Source: Romboutsia weinsteinii
GTDB taxonomy: Bacteria; Bacillota; Clostridia; Peptostreptococcales; Peptostreptococcaceae
Direction of reading: 5' to 3'
Assembly (NCBI RefSeq): GCF_002250835.2
Contig: NZ_NOJY02000033.1
Span: 1 to 35,015, forward strand
Length of the DNA stretch: 35,015 bases
Below the pieces are notes generated by a model. The model made no database searches and had not been told where the DNA came from. It saw only the letters and a program-made list of their open reading frames with translations. This document shows, in pieces, positions 7,984-16,386 of the stretch; position 1 is the stretch's first letter, and every line of letters starts with the position of its first letter. The translations under genes were made by a program, and so were the position numbers.

Positions 7984-9237
7984 ATGGAAAAACAAAAGAA
8001 TTTTAAAAGGTTCTTGATAATATTTATATTGGCATTTGGAACGACGGCAATGTATAGCTTACCGTACATGAAGTCGTCATTCTATGATCCAATGCAACAA
8101 GCATTACAATTAACTCATACTCAAATAGGGAACTTACTAAGCTTATATGGACTAGTAGGGATGGTATCATACTTTGTAGGAGGATGGTTTGCTGATAGAT
8201 TCTCAGTTAGACTACTATTAACTTTTTCATTAGTTGCTTCGGGGGCGTTAGGATTCTATTTCTCAACATTCCCTTCTTATAACATGATACTTCTAACATT
8301 TGTATTATGGGGAATAACTACAATATTAACATTTTTCTCAGCTTCAGTTAAAGTTGTAAGAATGCAAGGTAGTGAATCAGAGCAAGGTAGAATATTTGGA
8401 TTCTATGAAGGGTTATCGGGGATATCAGGTACATTAATATCTTTCATAGGATTATATTTCTTTGGTAAATTCGCAGAAATAACTGTTGGATTTAAGTATG
8501 TTGTTTGGCTATATTCAGCAGCATCTATAATCTGTGGTATCTTATTATTTTTCTTAGTAGAGGAAAAGAAAGAAAATAAGTCATCAGAAGAGAGTGCAAG
8601 CTTTAAGTCTGTGATGAAAGTTGTAACTATGCCAAAGGCTTGGTTAATAGGTCTTATAATATTCTCAACATATCTAGTATTCTCGAGCTTAACATACTTA
8701 AGCCCGTACTTATCAGAAGTATATGTAATGCCAATGACTTTAGTTTCTGCTTTATCAATAGTTAGAACTTATGTTATAAAAATGGGGGCTTCTCCTGCAG
8801 CTGGTATAATAACAGACAAAGTTGGATCATCTATAAAAGTTATGTTTATAGGATTTATAGTAATGGCTATAAGTGCTGCTGCTTACTTAGTTATACCTAA
8901 GGATAAAGGGTTTATGGTGATAGCAGTTATAAATATGTTAGTATTAAGTGCAATACTATTTGCTTTCAGAGGAATATATTTTGCTTCGGTATCGGAGTCT
9001 AATATATCGATAGAAACAACAGGTGCTGTAGTTGGATTTGCATCATTTATAGGATTTTCTCCAGATGCATTTTACTATACTCTTGCAGGAAGTTGGCTAG
9101 ATAAATTTGGGCAAACAGGATATACTTATATATTTGCTCTTTCAGTAGTATGTGCTTTAATAGGGGTATTTGCAACATATATGTTAAATAAAATAAACAA
9201 AAAAGAAAAAGAAGCACTACAAAATCAAACTGTATAG
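7984..9237 (+). CDS. MFS transporter
   Basis: The 417-residue product is a major facilitator with about 12 predicted membrane helices. The loop 2-3 signature reads GGWFADRFSVR, and a charged central loop (EEKKENKSSEESASFK) separates the two halves. The start ATG at 7984 has GGAGG 8 nt upstream. The in-frame ATG at 7969 would put that site inside the gene. The 27-bp gap (12 bp from the PLP-enzyme stop to 7969) and the lack of a promoter between them mark a bicistronic unit. The transporter probably moves the enzyme's substrate or product, but the sequence does not tell which or in what direction. A hairpin follows the stop. Confidence 0.88.
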   Translation: MEKQKNFKRFLIIFILAFGTTAMYSLPYMKSSFYDPMQQALQLTHTQIGNLLSLYGLVGMVSYFVGGWFADRFSVRLLLTFSLVASGALGFYFSTFPSYNMILLTFVLWGITTILTFFSASVKVVRMQGSESEQGRIFGFYEGLSGISGTLISFIGLYFFGKFAEITVGFKYVVWLYSAASIICGILLFFLVEEKKENKSSEESASFKSVMKVVTMPKAWLIGLIIFSTYLVFSSLTYLSPYLSEVYVMPMTLVSALSIVRTYVIKMGASPAAGIITDKVGSSIKVMFIGFIVMAISAAAYLVIPKDKGFMVIAVINMLVLSAILFAFRGIYFASVSESNISIETTGAVVGFASFIGFSPDAFYYTLAGSWLDKFGQTGYTYIFALSVVCALIGVFATYMLNKINKKEKEALQNQTV

Positions 9238-9259
9238 AAGTGGTTTTGTAAATTAATAC

Positions 9260-9293
9260 AACTCTACCCACCTTGTTAAAGGTGGGTAGAGTT
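9260..9293 (+). terminator. hairpin terminator after the MFS gene
   Basis: A perfect 13-bp stem, GC-rich at the core (9260-9272 with 9281-9293), has an 8-nt loop. The T run after it is poor (ATTACACTTT), so termination may be partial or aided. Confidence 0.7.
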
Positions 9294-9424
9294 ATTACAC
9301 TTTATAAAAATATATTGTAAAAAAATGTAAAGTTTAATTAAAAATAATAGTGAATTTTGATAGTGGTAAAACTAATTAGAGTTTATACTGAAAAGTTTGC
9401 GCTTAAAATTTATGGAGGATAAAC

Positions 9425-10819
9425 ATGCTAACATCTTGGGAAAATGCAATTATAGTAGTATTTGGCTTGTTATTATTAGGAGTAGGATACTATTTTTCTA
9501 GAAATATAAAAGATATGGAAAGTTATTATTTAGGAAATCGTAGCTTGCCGTGGTCATTGATAGTAGGTACTCTTGTGGCGTCATGGTACGGAGGCGTTGG
9601 AACGGTAGGAAGTGTCGAGTATGCAGCTATATATGGATTGTCTGCATGGGCAATTTGGTCAATAGCAGCTCATATTGGTAGGATGCCATTGGCGCTTTGG
9701 GTTGGACCTAAAATTCATATAAGGACAGATATAACGGTGCCTGATTTACTGGAGGGATTCTACGGAAAACATGTTGCAATAATTGGAGCGGTTTTGATGT
9801 TTATATACTGCGCTCAACTTGGTGAAATAACGGCTATGGGTACTATTGGTCAAGTTGCCTGGGGGATAGATAAAGAAACTATAGGGTTTATTTTAGTTAT
9901 TATAGTTGTATTGTTGACAGTGCTTGGTGGACTTATGGGAGTTGCCATAACTGATATGGTATTATTTTTCTGCATGGTATTTGGTCTTACTATGGTTATG
10001 CCAGGGCAGTTTGAGCAAATTGGTGGATTTCAAGGGCTAACGGAGGCTCTCAAAGATGCACCTCAGCTTATGCATCCAACACAGGGGATGTCAGGTATGA
10101 AGGCGCTAATGCTTATAGTTTATTCGTTTGGAGCATATTCTGATCCTACTTTCTATCAAAGGTTCTCAGCAGCGGACTCTCCTAAGGTAGGAAGAAGAGC
10201 TTTATTAACTTGTTTTACTCTATGGATATGTTTTGATTTAGTATTAACTATAACAGGGCTTATTGTAAGAGCTACCTATCCAGATATACCACCAGCGGCA
10301 GGATATATAACTTTAGTATTAGACACTTTACCAAAGGGAATAAGAGTAATATTTATTATAGGGATATTAGGGTCTATAATTTCTACATTAGATAGCTATT
10401 ATCTTGCAGCAGGCGCGACACTAGCTAACGATATATATGGACGATTAACTAAGAAAGAATTATCTCAAAGGCAGTTAGTGAAACTTACAAGAATAGGCGT
10501 CTGTTTAGCAGCTGTTATGGGATTAAGTGTTGCATTTAGATTTGAAAACGTTTATGATGCATGTCTTTTTGTAGGTAGTATATGGATGGGATCAGCGTTT
10601 GTACCTATAGTTGGCGGCCTGTTAGGAAATGGAAGAAGAACTGCTATGGGTGGTATTCTATCTATGATTGTAGGAGGAGTTTCATTTGGATACTTTAAGA
10701 TGTTCCCAATACAAAATTTTGAACTAGAGCCACTTATAATAGCTATACCACTATCATTTATTGCATGGTGTATTGGAAATAGGATTGGTAAAAATTTAAA
10801 TACGGAAAATAGATTATAA
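9425..10819 (+). CDS. sodium:solute symporter family (SSF) transporter
   Basis: The 464-residue membrane protein has the SSF pattern. An N-terminal helix is followed by SYYLGNRSLPWSLIVGTLVASWYGG (the ligand- and sodium-site region of helix 1), then about 12 further hydrophobic segments and the IISTLDSYYLAAGATLANDIYG motif typical of proline, pantothenate and related symporters. Substrate cannot be assigned from motifs. The ATG has GGAGG 7 nt upstream. Base composition is noticeably richer in G and C than in its neighbours, with GCG, GGC and ACG codons, which could mean a different history. It is followed at 15 bp by a small membrane protein, probably in the same operon. Confidence 0.88.
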   Translation: MLTSWENAIIVVFGLLLLGVGYYFSRNIKDMESYYLGNRSLPWSLIVGTLVASWYGGVGTVGSVEYAAIYGLSAWAIWSIAAHIGRMPLALWVGPKIHIRTDITVPDLLEGFYGKHVAIIGAVLMFIYCAQLGEITAMGTIGQVAWGIDKETIGFILVIIVVLLTVLGGLMGVAITDMVLFFCMVFGLTMVMPGQFEQIGGFQGLTEALKDAPQLMHPTQGMSGMKALMLIVYSFGAYSDPTFYQRFSAADSPKVGRRALLTCFTLWICFDLVLTITGLIVRATYPDIPPAAGYITLVLDTLPKGIRVIFIIGILGSIISTLDSYYLAAGATLANDIYGRLTKKELSQRQLVKLTRIGVCLAAVMGLSVAFRFENVYDACLFVGSIWMGSAFVPIVGGLLGNGRRTAMGGILSMIVGGVSFGYFKMFPIQNFELEPLIIAIPLSFIAWCIGNRIGKNLNTENRL

Positions 10820-10833
10820 AAGGAGTAATAAAT

Positions 10834-11061
10834 ATGTCTAAGTTAGTATCTAAAGTAAAAAAAGATTTAGAAATAAAATGGTTTGGTATAGATGGTTTTT
10901 TAGTTTTATTATACTTTTTAGTAACTGGGTTTATATTTTATGGTATAGTAACAAAAAATGATTTTATAATAGGCAAAATAATTCCATATGGTGTTATGGT
11001 AGCAGTAATATTAATTTTCTTTGATTATTTATTTAGAATTTATAAAATGATTAAAAAATAA
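10834..11061 (+). CDS. 75-residue two-helix membrane protein
   Basis: A basic N-terminus (MSKLVSKVKK) is followed by two hydrophobic segments at about 20-40 and 48-68 and a basic tail (YKMIKK). This predicts a hairpin membrane protein with both ends inside. AAAGGAG stands 8 nt upstream of the ATG, and the gene lies 15 bp after the symporter. Small two-helix partners occur beside some SSF transporters, so an accessory role is plausible, but I do not recognise the family. Confidence 0.75.
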   Translation: MSKLVSKVKKDLEIKWFGIDGFLVLLYFLVTGFIFYGIVTKNDFIIGKIIPYGVMVAVILIFFDYLFRIYKMIKK

Positions 11062-11087
11062 TAACTTACAGAAAAGAAGGATATAAG

Positions 11088-11624
11088 ATGGAGATAAATG
11101 CATTACCATTAAAGCTTACACAAGAAGATGCTGTAGATATAGCTAAAAAGGGTAGAGGGTCTTTTTTAAGTAAACTATTACTTATGAAAAAAGATGCTCA
11201 TGAGGTTAGACTACATTATATAGAGTTTAAGTTGGTAACTATAGAAATAAGATACAATAAATCAGGATTTAGAAAATCCAATAAACATGATAAAACTCAT
11301 ATAATTAAAATACTAATTAATGGGTCTACAGGATCGGGTAGTGTTGTAAATGATGTACCTAAGGTTATAAAGGTTAAAAATATTAATAGAGATATAGTCC
11401 AGTATAGTGATAAAGATGAAAGTAGAGTACGAGGTAAGGCGAATAAAATGGCTATGAGAATCACACATAGATTTATGGGTGGAGTTCCAGATATTAAGAT
11501 TATTAATATTGAAAGTTTCTTTAGACCTTATTGGGTAGTATTTTTTGGAGAAGTTAAGGCAAATAATAGAGTAAGCTATATGCCTGTAGAAGCGGATGGA
11601 TTTGTTATAAATAGAGGATTTTAA
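11088..11624 (+). CDS. 178-residue conserved-looking protein of unknown function
   Basis: The protein has no signal peptide or membrane helix and is strongly basic in its first two thirds (IAKKGRGSFLSKLLLMKKDA). It then has a beta-rich end with aromatic residues (FFRPYWVVFFGE near 145-156, then VSYMPVEADGF). AAGGA precedes the ATG, and it lies 26 bp after the small membrane protein, so it is likely the third gene of the symporter operon. Codon use is normal for the region. I do not recognise a family, and no catalytic motif stands out. Confidence 0.7.
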   Translation: MEINALPLKLTQEDAVDIAKKGRGSFLSKLLLMKKDAHEVRLHYIEFKLVTIEIRYNKSGFRKSNKHDKTHIIKILINGSTGSGSVVNDVPKVIKVKNINRDIVQYSDKDESRVRGKANKMAMRITHRFMGGVPDIKIINIESFFRPYWVVFFGEVKANNRVSYMPVEADGFVINRGF

Positions 11625-11647
11625 ATATAAATTGATACAATTTATAT
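11625..11647. repeat. perfect palindrome before the UPF0489 gene
   Basis: ATATAAATTG (11625-11634), ATA, CAATTTATAT (11638-11647) is a perfect 10-bp inverted repeat. It begins at the first base after the upstream stop codon (TAA 11622-11624). A TATAAT hexamer follows directly at 11650-11655, so the palindrome sits where a -35 and operator would be. As a terminator it would be all A-U and lacks a T tail. Confidence 0.55.
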
Positions 11648-11699
11648 AGTATAATAGGTTAATACATATAATGAAAAATAAAATTTTAGAGGAGAAATT

Positions 11700-12404
11700 A
11701 TGGATAAATATATAGGATTTTATATAGAGGAACCTATTGGAAATAATGAATTTTCCTACCAATATAGAAAAAATAAAAAAATATATGTTCCAAAGCTAAT
11801 AAAAGGGAACTTCAGTAATGTTAAGGTAGGAGATAAGGTTGTATTTAATGAAATAGATGAAGAACAAGAAATAAGTGCAATAGGCTTAGAATACATGGTA
11901 ATGAGTAATTTAGATAATAAAGATATTTATATTTTTGATAATCACAACCATGCATTTTATTTTTGGATAAAAAGCTTTAATATGGGGAAATTTACAAAAG
12001 AATGCAAGTTGGTTCATATAGACCAGCATAAGGATATGAGAGAGCCATATGACTATGATGTTGATATAGATAATATAGATGATGTATTTAGGTATACTAA
12101 TAATGTTCTAAATGTAGGTAACTTTATACAACCTGCACTAAAACATAATCTATTTTCAGAGGTAGTTATAATTGATAGTTCTTATGGATTTGAGCTAGAT
12201 ATAGAAGGAGAGTTTGTTTTAGATATAGATTTAGATATTTTCTCTAAAGATATGGATTACATACCCTATGACGTAAAAATAAAAAAAATAAAGCAACTTA
12301 TTAAAAAAGCAAAAGTAATAACTATAGCTAGCAGTCCATTTTTCATAGATCAGGAGTATGCTATAAAAGTATTAAAAGAATTATTTAATTATGATATAAT
12401 ATAA
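11700..12404 (+). CDS. UPF0489 family protein (arginase-like fold)
   Basis: The 234-residue protein matches the UPF0489 pattern with three acidic/histidine clusters suited to bind a metal pair as in ureohydrolases: DNHNHA (80-85), HIDQHKD (107-112 region) and DIDLDIF (175-181). As far as I recall, characterised relatives include peptide arginases that turn arginine into ornithine in ribosomal peptides. No precursor peptide or other maturation enzyme is visible here, so the substrate is unknown. The gene has AGAGGAG upstream of the ATG. It follows a palindromic promoter-like region and seems to be its own transcription unit. Confidence 0.78.
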   Translation: MDKYIGFYIEEPIGNNEFSYQYRKNKKIYVPKLIKGNFSNVKVGDKVVFNEIDEEQEISAIGLEYMVMSNLDNKDIYIFDNHNHAFYFWIKSFNMGKFTKECKLVHIDQHKDMREPYDYDVDIDNIDDVFRYTNNVLNVGNFIQPALKHNLFSEVVIIDSSYGFELDIEGEFVLDIDLDIFSKDMDYIPYDVKIKKIKQLIKKAKVITIASSPFFIDQEYAIKVLKELFNYDII

Positions 12405-12440
12405 GAGTTAATTTAATAATTATGATATAATAAAGAGTTG
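12386..12440 (+). repeat. short imperfect tandem duplication at the end of the UPF0489 gene
   Basis: The segment TAATTATGATATAAT at 12386-12400 recurs at 12417-12431, each followed by a purine-rich AAGAGTT or AAAGAGTT, giving a 31-bp period. The first copy contains the last codons and stop of the gene; the second is intergenic. It looks like a local slippage duplication. Each copy contains a TATAAT-like hexamer. Confidence 0.6.
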
Positions 12441-12499
12441 TTAAAACTTTAAACAAAAATATTTTATATGAAAAGAGATATAATTAGGAGGATAAACAT

Positions 12500-12997
12500 A
12501 TGAGTTTATATACTGAATGGAGAAACTTAAGCGATAATCACGAAAGCCAAGAAGCGGAAATAAAGTTCTGGGAAGAGTACTTAAAAGTAGAAGCTGAAAT
12601 ATACAATGAAATATTAAACAATAAAATGGATACAGTTGAAGGTACTGTAACTGAATTAGCTGCTAAATTCAACACTACTAATGAATACATCATGGGATTC
12701 ATAGATGGAATAAGCGAAAGTTTAAAAGAAGAAATAGAATTAGAAACTATAGAAGCTGACAAAGCTATATCTATAAAAATAGATTGGGAAAAATTATACT
12801 ACAATATGATAGCTGTAGAAGCTCATTGGTTATACAACTTAAAAGGTTGGGAAGAAATATTACCAGAAGCGACGAGAAAAGAAATAGCTAAAGCTTGCAA
12901 AAGTGCTAAGACTGTAGTTAAAGAAGACAAAGTAGGAAGAAATGACGCTTGTCCATGTGGAAGCGGTAAAAAATACAAGAAGTGTTGTGGAAAGTAA
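12500..12997 (+). CDS. SEC-C motif protein
   Basis: The 165-residue acidic protein is mostly helical and ends in a SEC-C zinc-binding motif, [18 protein letters not shown] (148-165), with Cys151, Cys153, Cys162 and Cys163 as ligands. In SecA this motif contacts SecB and ribosomes. In small proteins such as this one its role is unclear, but it is common in clostridia. AGGAGG lies 8 nt upstream of the ATG. A 53-codon gene begins 9 bp after the stop, so the two are probably coupled. Confidence 0.88.
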   Translation: MSLYTEWRNLSDNHESQEAEIKFWEEYLKVEAEIYNEILNNKMDTVEGTVTELAAKFNTTNEYIMGFIDGISESLKEEIELETIEADKAISIKIDWEKLYYNMIAVEAHWLYNLKGWEEILPEATRKEIAKACKSAKTVVKEDKVGRNDACPCGSGKKYKKCCGK

Positions 12998-13006
12998 GGT
13001 AAACTT

Positions 13007-13168
13007 ATGTTTATTTTAAGATTTATGGATGAGGAAGATGATTTATCAGTAAAAGAGTTCGCATCTTTAACTGAGGTAAAAGAATTTGTGAATCAAAATA
13101 ATCTAGAAAAAACATGGCACCAGATTGAAGAAGTAAAAAAAGTAATACCGAACTTAAAAGAAGATTAA
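13007..13168 (+). CDS. 53-residue small acidic protein following the SEC-C gene
   Basis: A 53-codon frame runs from the ATG at 13007 to the TAA at 13166-13168, with a TAAGGT ribosome binding site about 6 nt upstream. The product (MFILRFMDEEDDLSVKEFAS..., ending PNLKED) is charged, has no membrane segment and should be mainly helical. It starts 9 bp after the SEC-C gene and ends 1 bp before a terminator hairpin, exactly filling the operon end, which supports a real gene. I do not recognise the family. Confidence 0.65.
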   Translation: MFILRFMDEEDDLSVKEFASLTEVKEFVNQNNLEKTWHQIEEVKKVIPNLKED

Positions 13169-13169
13169 T

Positions 13170-13200
13170 AATAGCTGTCCTTAGTAGACAGCTATTTTAA
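13170..13200 (+). terminator. rho-independent terminator after the SEC-C operon
   Basis: AATAGCTGTC (13170-13179) pairs perfectly with 13187-13196 across a 7-nt loop and is followed by a short T run. Confidence 0.8.
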
Positions 13201-13233
13201 TATAAATATATGGATATAGGGGAGATTGAGAAT

Positions 13234-14169
13234 ATGAAATTGATAGATTTACATTGTGATACTATTTATAAACTTATGGAAAATGAATGTTTTAGATTAA
13301 GATGTAATGAATTTTCTGTGGACTTAGATAAATTAATAAGGGGAGATTCTTTGGCTCAGACGTTTGCGCTGTTCGTTGATACCAAAGAACATGATAATCC
13401 GTTTGAACGTTGCATGTCTATGGCTAATAGGTTTAATAACGAAATTTGCTTAAATAGTGATATTATAGCTCTAGCTACAAATTATAAGGATATCAAGCAA
13501 AATGAAAATAATAATAAACTATCTGCTTTATTATCTATAGAAGAGGGGGCTGTTTTAGAAGGTGAGATAGAAAATCTACAACATTTTTATGATTTAGGTG
13601 TTAGGATGATGACCCTAACTTGGAATCATAAAAATGAGATAGGGTATCCTCACTCTTATAGAGGAGAAGAACCTAAAGGTTTAACTAAATTTGGATTTGA
13701 AGTAGTTTATAAGATGAATGAGCTAGGTATGTTGATAGATGTATCTCATATATCTGATGAAGGTTTTTATGATGTAGCAAAAGTCTCAACAAAGCCATTT
13801 ATAGCTACTCATTCTAATTCTAGAGTAGTTAAGAACCATAGTAGAAATTTAACTGACGATATGATTAGAGTTTTAGCAAATAGAGGTGGAGTAACTGGTA
13901 TTAATTTCTATAATTCTTTTTTAGGTGAAGACAAAATAGGAACGATAGATGATATGATAAAACAAATTAAGCATATTATTAATATTGGTGGAATTGATGT
14001 TGTTGCAATTGGAACTGATTTTGACGGTATAGATTCAGATGTTGAAATAGAAGATATATCTCAGATGGGCAAATTAGCAATAGCTCTTGAAAAAGCTGGT
14101 TTATCTTGTGATGAAATAGATAAAATCTATTATAAAAATGCATTGAGAGTAATACAAGAAGTATTATAA
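13234..14169 (+). CDS. membrane dipeptidase-type metallopeptidase (M19)
   Basis: The 311-residue enzyme belongs to the renal dipeptidase family, zinc enzymes that hydrolyse L-Xaa-L/D-Xaa dipeptides. Visible ligand motifs are LHCDT (His7, Asp9), the bridging Glu in SIEEGA, the His in DVSHIS, the ATHSNSR segment and the IGTDFDGI segment. There is no signal peptide, so it is probably cytosolic. The start at 13234 is chosen for GGGGAG 8 nt upstream. An in-frame ATG at 13210 has no such site. A likely role is turnover of peptides, including cell-wall-derived dipeptides. It converges with psuG. Confidence 0.88.
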   Translation: MKLIDLHCDTIYKLMENECFRLRCNEFSVDLDKLIRGDSLAQTFALFVDTKEHDNPFERCMSMANRFNNEICLNSDIIALATNYKDIKQNENNNKLSALLSIEEGAVLEGEIENLQHFYDLGVRMMTLTWNHKNEIGYPHSYRGEEPKGLTKFGFEVVYKMNELGMLIDVSHISDEGFYDVAKVSTKPFIATHSNSRVVKNHSRNLTDDMIRVLANRGGVTGINFYNSFLGEDKIGTIDDMIKQIKHIINIGGIDVVAIGTDFDGIDSDVEIEDISQMGKLAIALEKAGLSCDEIDKIYYKNALRVIQEVL

Positions 14170-14175
14170 ATAATA

Positions 14176-14220
14176 AAAAAGCATATCCTTTGGACTTTAG
14201 ATCCAAAAGATACGCTTTTT
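14176..14220. terminator. bidirectional terminator between convergent genes
   Basis: A long imperfect stem (14176-14194 with 14202-14220) has A-rich and T-rich flanks, with one or two mismatches in the middle. It serves the dipeptidase gene and, from the other strand, psuG. Confidence 0.82.
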
Positions 14221-14261
14221 TTATATTGATTATTAAAATAAGTTACTTGCTTATGAATAAA

Positions 14262-15182
14262 TTACTTGCTTATATCAGATAAATCTTTTGCTATTTGAGC
14301 AGCAACTTTAGCGTTGTTGTAAACTAACTCTATGTTAGATTCTAAACTCTTACCAGCAGTTATAGTCTTAACTCTATCTAATAAGAAAGGAGTTACTTTT
14401 TTACCAGCTATATTCTTTTCTTCAGCTTCTTTTAAAGCAGATTCTATAGCGTTAGTTATTGTATCGTAATCCATCTCGAATTCTTCTGGTATTGGGTTAC
14501 CTATAACCATACCACCTTTTAAGTCTAAATCCCATTTAGCTTTTAAAGCAGTAGCAACTTCCATAGAAGATTCTACTCTGTAGTCCACACCAAATCCACT
14601 TCTTCTAGTGTAGAAAGCAGGCATCTCATCAGTACCAAATCCTATTACAGGAACTCCATTAGTTTCTAAGTACTCTAAAGTTAATCCTATGTCTAATATA
14701 GATTTTGCTCCTGCACATATTACAGCAACATCTGTGTTAGCTAATTCTTGTAAGTCAGCTGATATATCAAATGTTTCCTGAGCTCCTCTATGAACTCCTC
14801 CTATACCACCTGTAGCGAATACCTTAACTCCAGCTAAGTTAGCTAATATCATTGTAGTAGCAACTGTAGTAGCACCTGTTAATTTCTTTGATATTATAAA
14901 TGGTAAGTCTCTTCTACTAGCCTTAACTACATCTTTGCTAGTTCCTAAGAATTCTATTTCTTCTTCAGTAAGACCAACTTTTAATACACCATCTATTATA
15001 GCTATAGTAGCAGGAACTGCTCCGTTTTCTCTTATTATTCTACTAACATTCTTAGCCATTTCTATATTTTTAGGGTAAGGCATACCATGAGATATTATAG
15101 TTGACTCTAATGCAACTACTGGCTCTCCTGCTGCTATTGCCTTTTGAACCTCTGGATGTACTTGTAAATATTTTTCTAACAT
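14262..15182 (-). CDS. psuG: pseudouridine-5'-phosphate glycosidase
   Basis: The 306-residue enzyme splits the C-glycosidic bond of pseudouridine 5'-phosphate to uracil and ribose 5-phosphate. Family motifs are clear: [16 protein letters not shown] (22-37) with the catalytic Glu26, the [13 protein letters not shown] segment (122-134), Asp143 in the SADL segment and Lys160 in [11 protein letters not shown]. It overlaps the upstream psuK by 7 bases (ATGTTAG on the minus strand), so it is translated together with the kinase that makes its substrate. AAGGAGAT inside the end of psuK is its ribosome binding site. Confidence 0.96.
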   Translation of the reverse strand: MLEKYLQVHPEVQKAIAAGEPVVALESTIISHGMPYPKNIEMAKNVSRIIRENGAVPATIAIIDGVLKVGLTEEEIEFLGTSKDVVKASRRDLPFIISKKLTGATTVATTMILANLAGVKVFATGGIGGVHRGAQETFDISADLQELANTDVAVICAGAKSILDIGLTLEYLETNGVPVIGFGTDEMPAFYTRRSGFGVDYRVESSMEVATALKAKWDLDLKGGMVIGNPIPEEFEMDYDTITNAIESALKEAEEKNIAGKKVTPFLLDRVKTITAGKSLESNIELVYNNAKVAAQIAKDLSDISK

Positions 15183-16270
15183 AATATCATCTCCTTAAGT
15201 ATTTTATCAACATTGTCTACAGACATGTTTGGATTTATTGTATTTTCATGAGAAAGTGCTACTATTGATGCGGCCATAGAGAACTTAGTAGAATACTCTA
15301 GTTCAAAATTATTTAAATAACTATAAACAAGCCCCGCTGTAAAAGCATCTCCAGCACCTGTTGCACTAACTATATTAACTGTTGCACCTTTTATATGCAT
15401 ACTTTCTTTTTTATTAGCACAGAATACACCATCTTTTCCAAGTGTTATAAAAATATTTTTTACACCCTTACCTAAGAAGTATTCTGAGCATTGTTTTAGA
15501 TTATCTATACTATTTATTTTAATATTAGATAAAGCTTCTGCTTCATACTTATTTACTTTAATAGTATGGAAACGACCGACAATTTCTTTTATCTTCATAC
15601 ACTTTGAAGTAGATACTGTATCAACAAATATAGGTATATTTGAATAGTTTGTAGTAACATAGTCTATAACATCTTCAGATAAGTTAGTATCAATAACAAT
15701 AGCTAAAGACTCACCTATAGCTTGATGTTTTGAAGAGATGTAATCTACATCCAACTTATCTAATATATCCATATGTGATATAGCAACCTGCATATCATTA
15801 TCACCATTAAGTATAGAAACATATATTGAAGTTGAATGCTCATTAGATATAAAACAATCATCCACATCCATACCGAATTTTCTACACTCTGATAATATTT
15901 TATTTCCATATAAATCATTTCCAATTGCAGATATAAGTTTTGTCTTTATACCTAATCTACTGATGTTGTCGGCAATGTTTCTTCCGACTCCGCCTAAAGA
16001 TATATCGACTTTACCTGGATTTGAATCAAACATAACAAGTTCTTTTTTAGGAATACCTTGAATATCCATGTTAGATCCACCGATAACTGTTATATAACTT
16101 CCGCTGCTTAAAATATATCCCTTACCCTTTATATATCCTTTTTTCATAAGGTTAGTTATATGTACTGCAATAGAAGAACGTGTTATACATAATTTATCAG
16201 CTAATTCTTGCTGAGAAATCATAGGATCTGTTTTTAAAATGTTTAAAATTTCTCTTTCGCGATCAGTCAT
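15176..16270 (-). CDS. psuK: PfkB-family pseudouridine kinase with N-terminal winged helix
   Basis: The 364-residue protein begins with a winged helix-turn-helix ([20 protein letters not shown], then [16 protein letters not shown]). A ribokinase-like domain follows, with [13 protein letters not shown] (60-72), [17 protein letters not shown] (91-107) and, near the C-terminus, the catalytic anion-hole motif [12 protein letters not shown]. Beside psuG it should phosphorylate pseudouridine. The start at 16270 has GGTGG 6 nt upstream. The longer frame to 16312 has no such site and would run through the promoter. The fused DNA-binding domain suggests that the kinase controls its own operon, which fits the duplicated palindrome at the start of transcription. 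Confidence 0.9.
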   Translation of the reverse strand: MTDREREILNILKTDPMISQQELADKLCITRSSIAVHITNLMKKGYIKGKGYILSSGSYITVIGGSNMDIQGIPKKELVMFDSNPGKVDISLGGVGRNIADNISRLGIKTKLISAIGNDLYGNKILSECRKFGMDVDDCFISNEHSTSIYVSILNGDNDMQVAISHMDILDKLDVDYISSKHQAIGESLAIVIDTNLSEDVIDYVTTNYSNIPIFVDTVSTSKCMKIKEIVGRFHTIKVNKYEAEALSNIKINSIDNLKQCSEYFLGKGVKNIFITLGKDGVFCANKKESMHIKGATVNIVSATGAGDAFTAGLVYSYLNNFELEYSTKFSMAASIVALSHENTINPNMSVDNVDKILKEMILC

Positions 16271-16285
16271 ATTTACCACCAAAAC

Positions 16286-16319
16286 TAAATATTTGCTTAC
16301 AAAAGTAAACATTTGTTTA
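16286..16319 (-). promoter_or_regulatory. paired operator-like palindromes upstream of psuK
   Basis: Two related 14-mers lie 20 bp (two helical turns) apart: TAAACATTTGTTTA at 16306-16319, a perfect inverted repeat with 6-bp arms, and TAAATATTTGCTTA at 16286-16299, an imperfect copy with two differences. They overlap and follow the predicted start of psuK transcription, where a bound repressor would block initiation. Confidence 0.6.
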
Positions 16320-16324
16320 TATAC

Positions 16325-16353
16325 ATATTATCATTGTCTCACTTATTTTTCAA
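16325..16353 (-). promoter_or_regulatory. sigma-A promoter of psuKG
   Basis: Read on the minus strand, TTGAAA (complement of 16348-16353) and TAATAT (complement of 16325-16330) are separated by 17 bp. Transcription would start near 16318, inside the upstream palindrome. Confidence 0.65.
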
Positions 16354-16386
16354 CAAAAAAATCTTTTATATTCTACAAAATTAGGA

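Noticed and set aside
11313..11762. 149-codon open frame on the minus strand
   Set aside because: It lies opposite the 178-residue gene and the UPF0489 start, has no ribosome binding site, and its residue mix (many Ile, Asn, Ser, Tyr) is that of an AT-rich antisense shadow.
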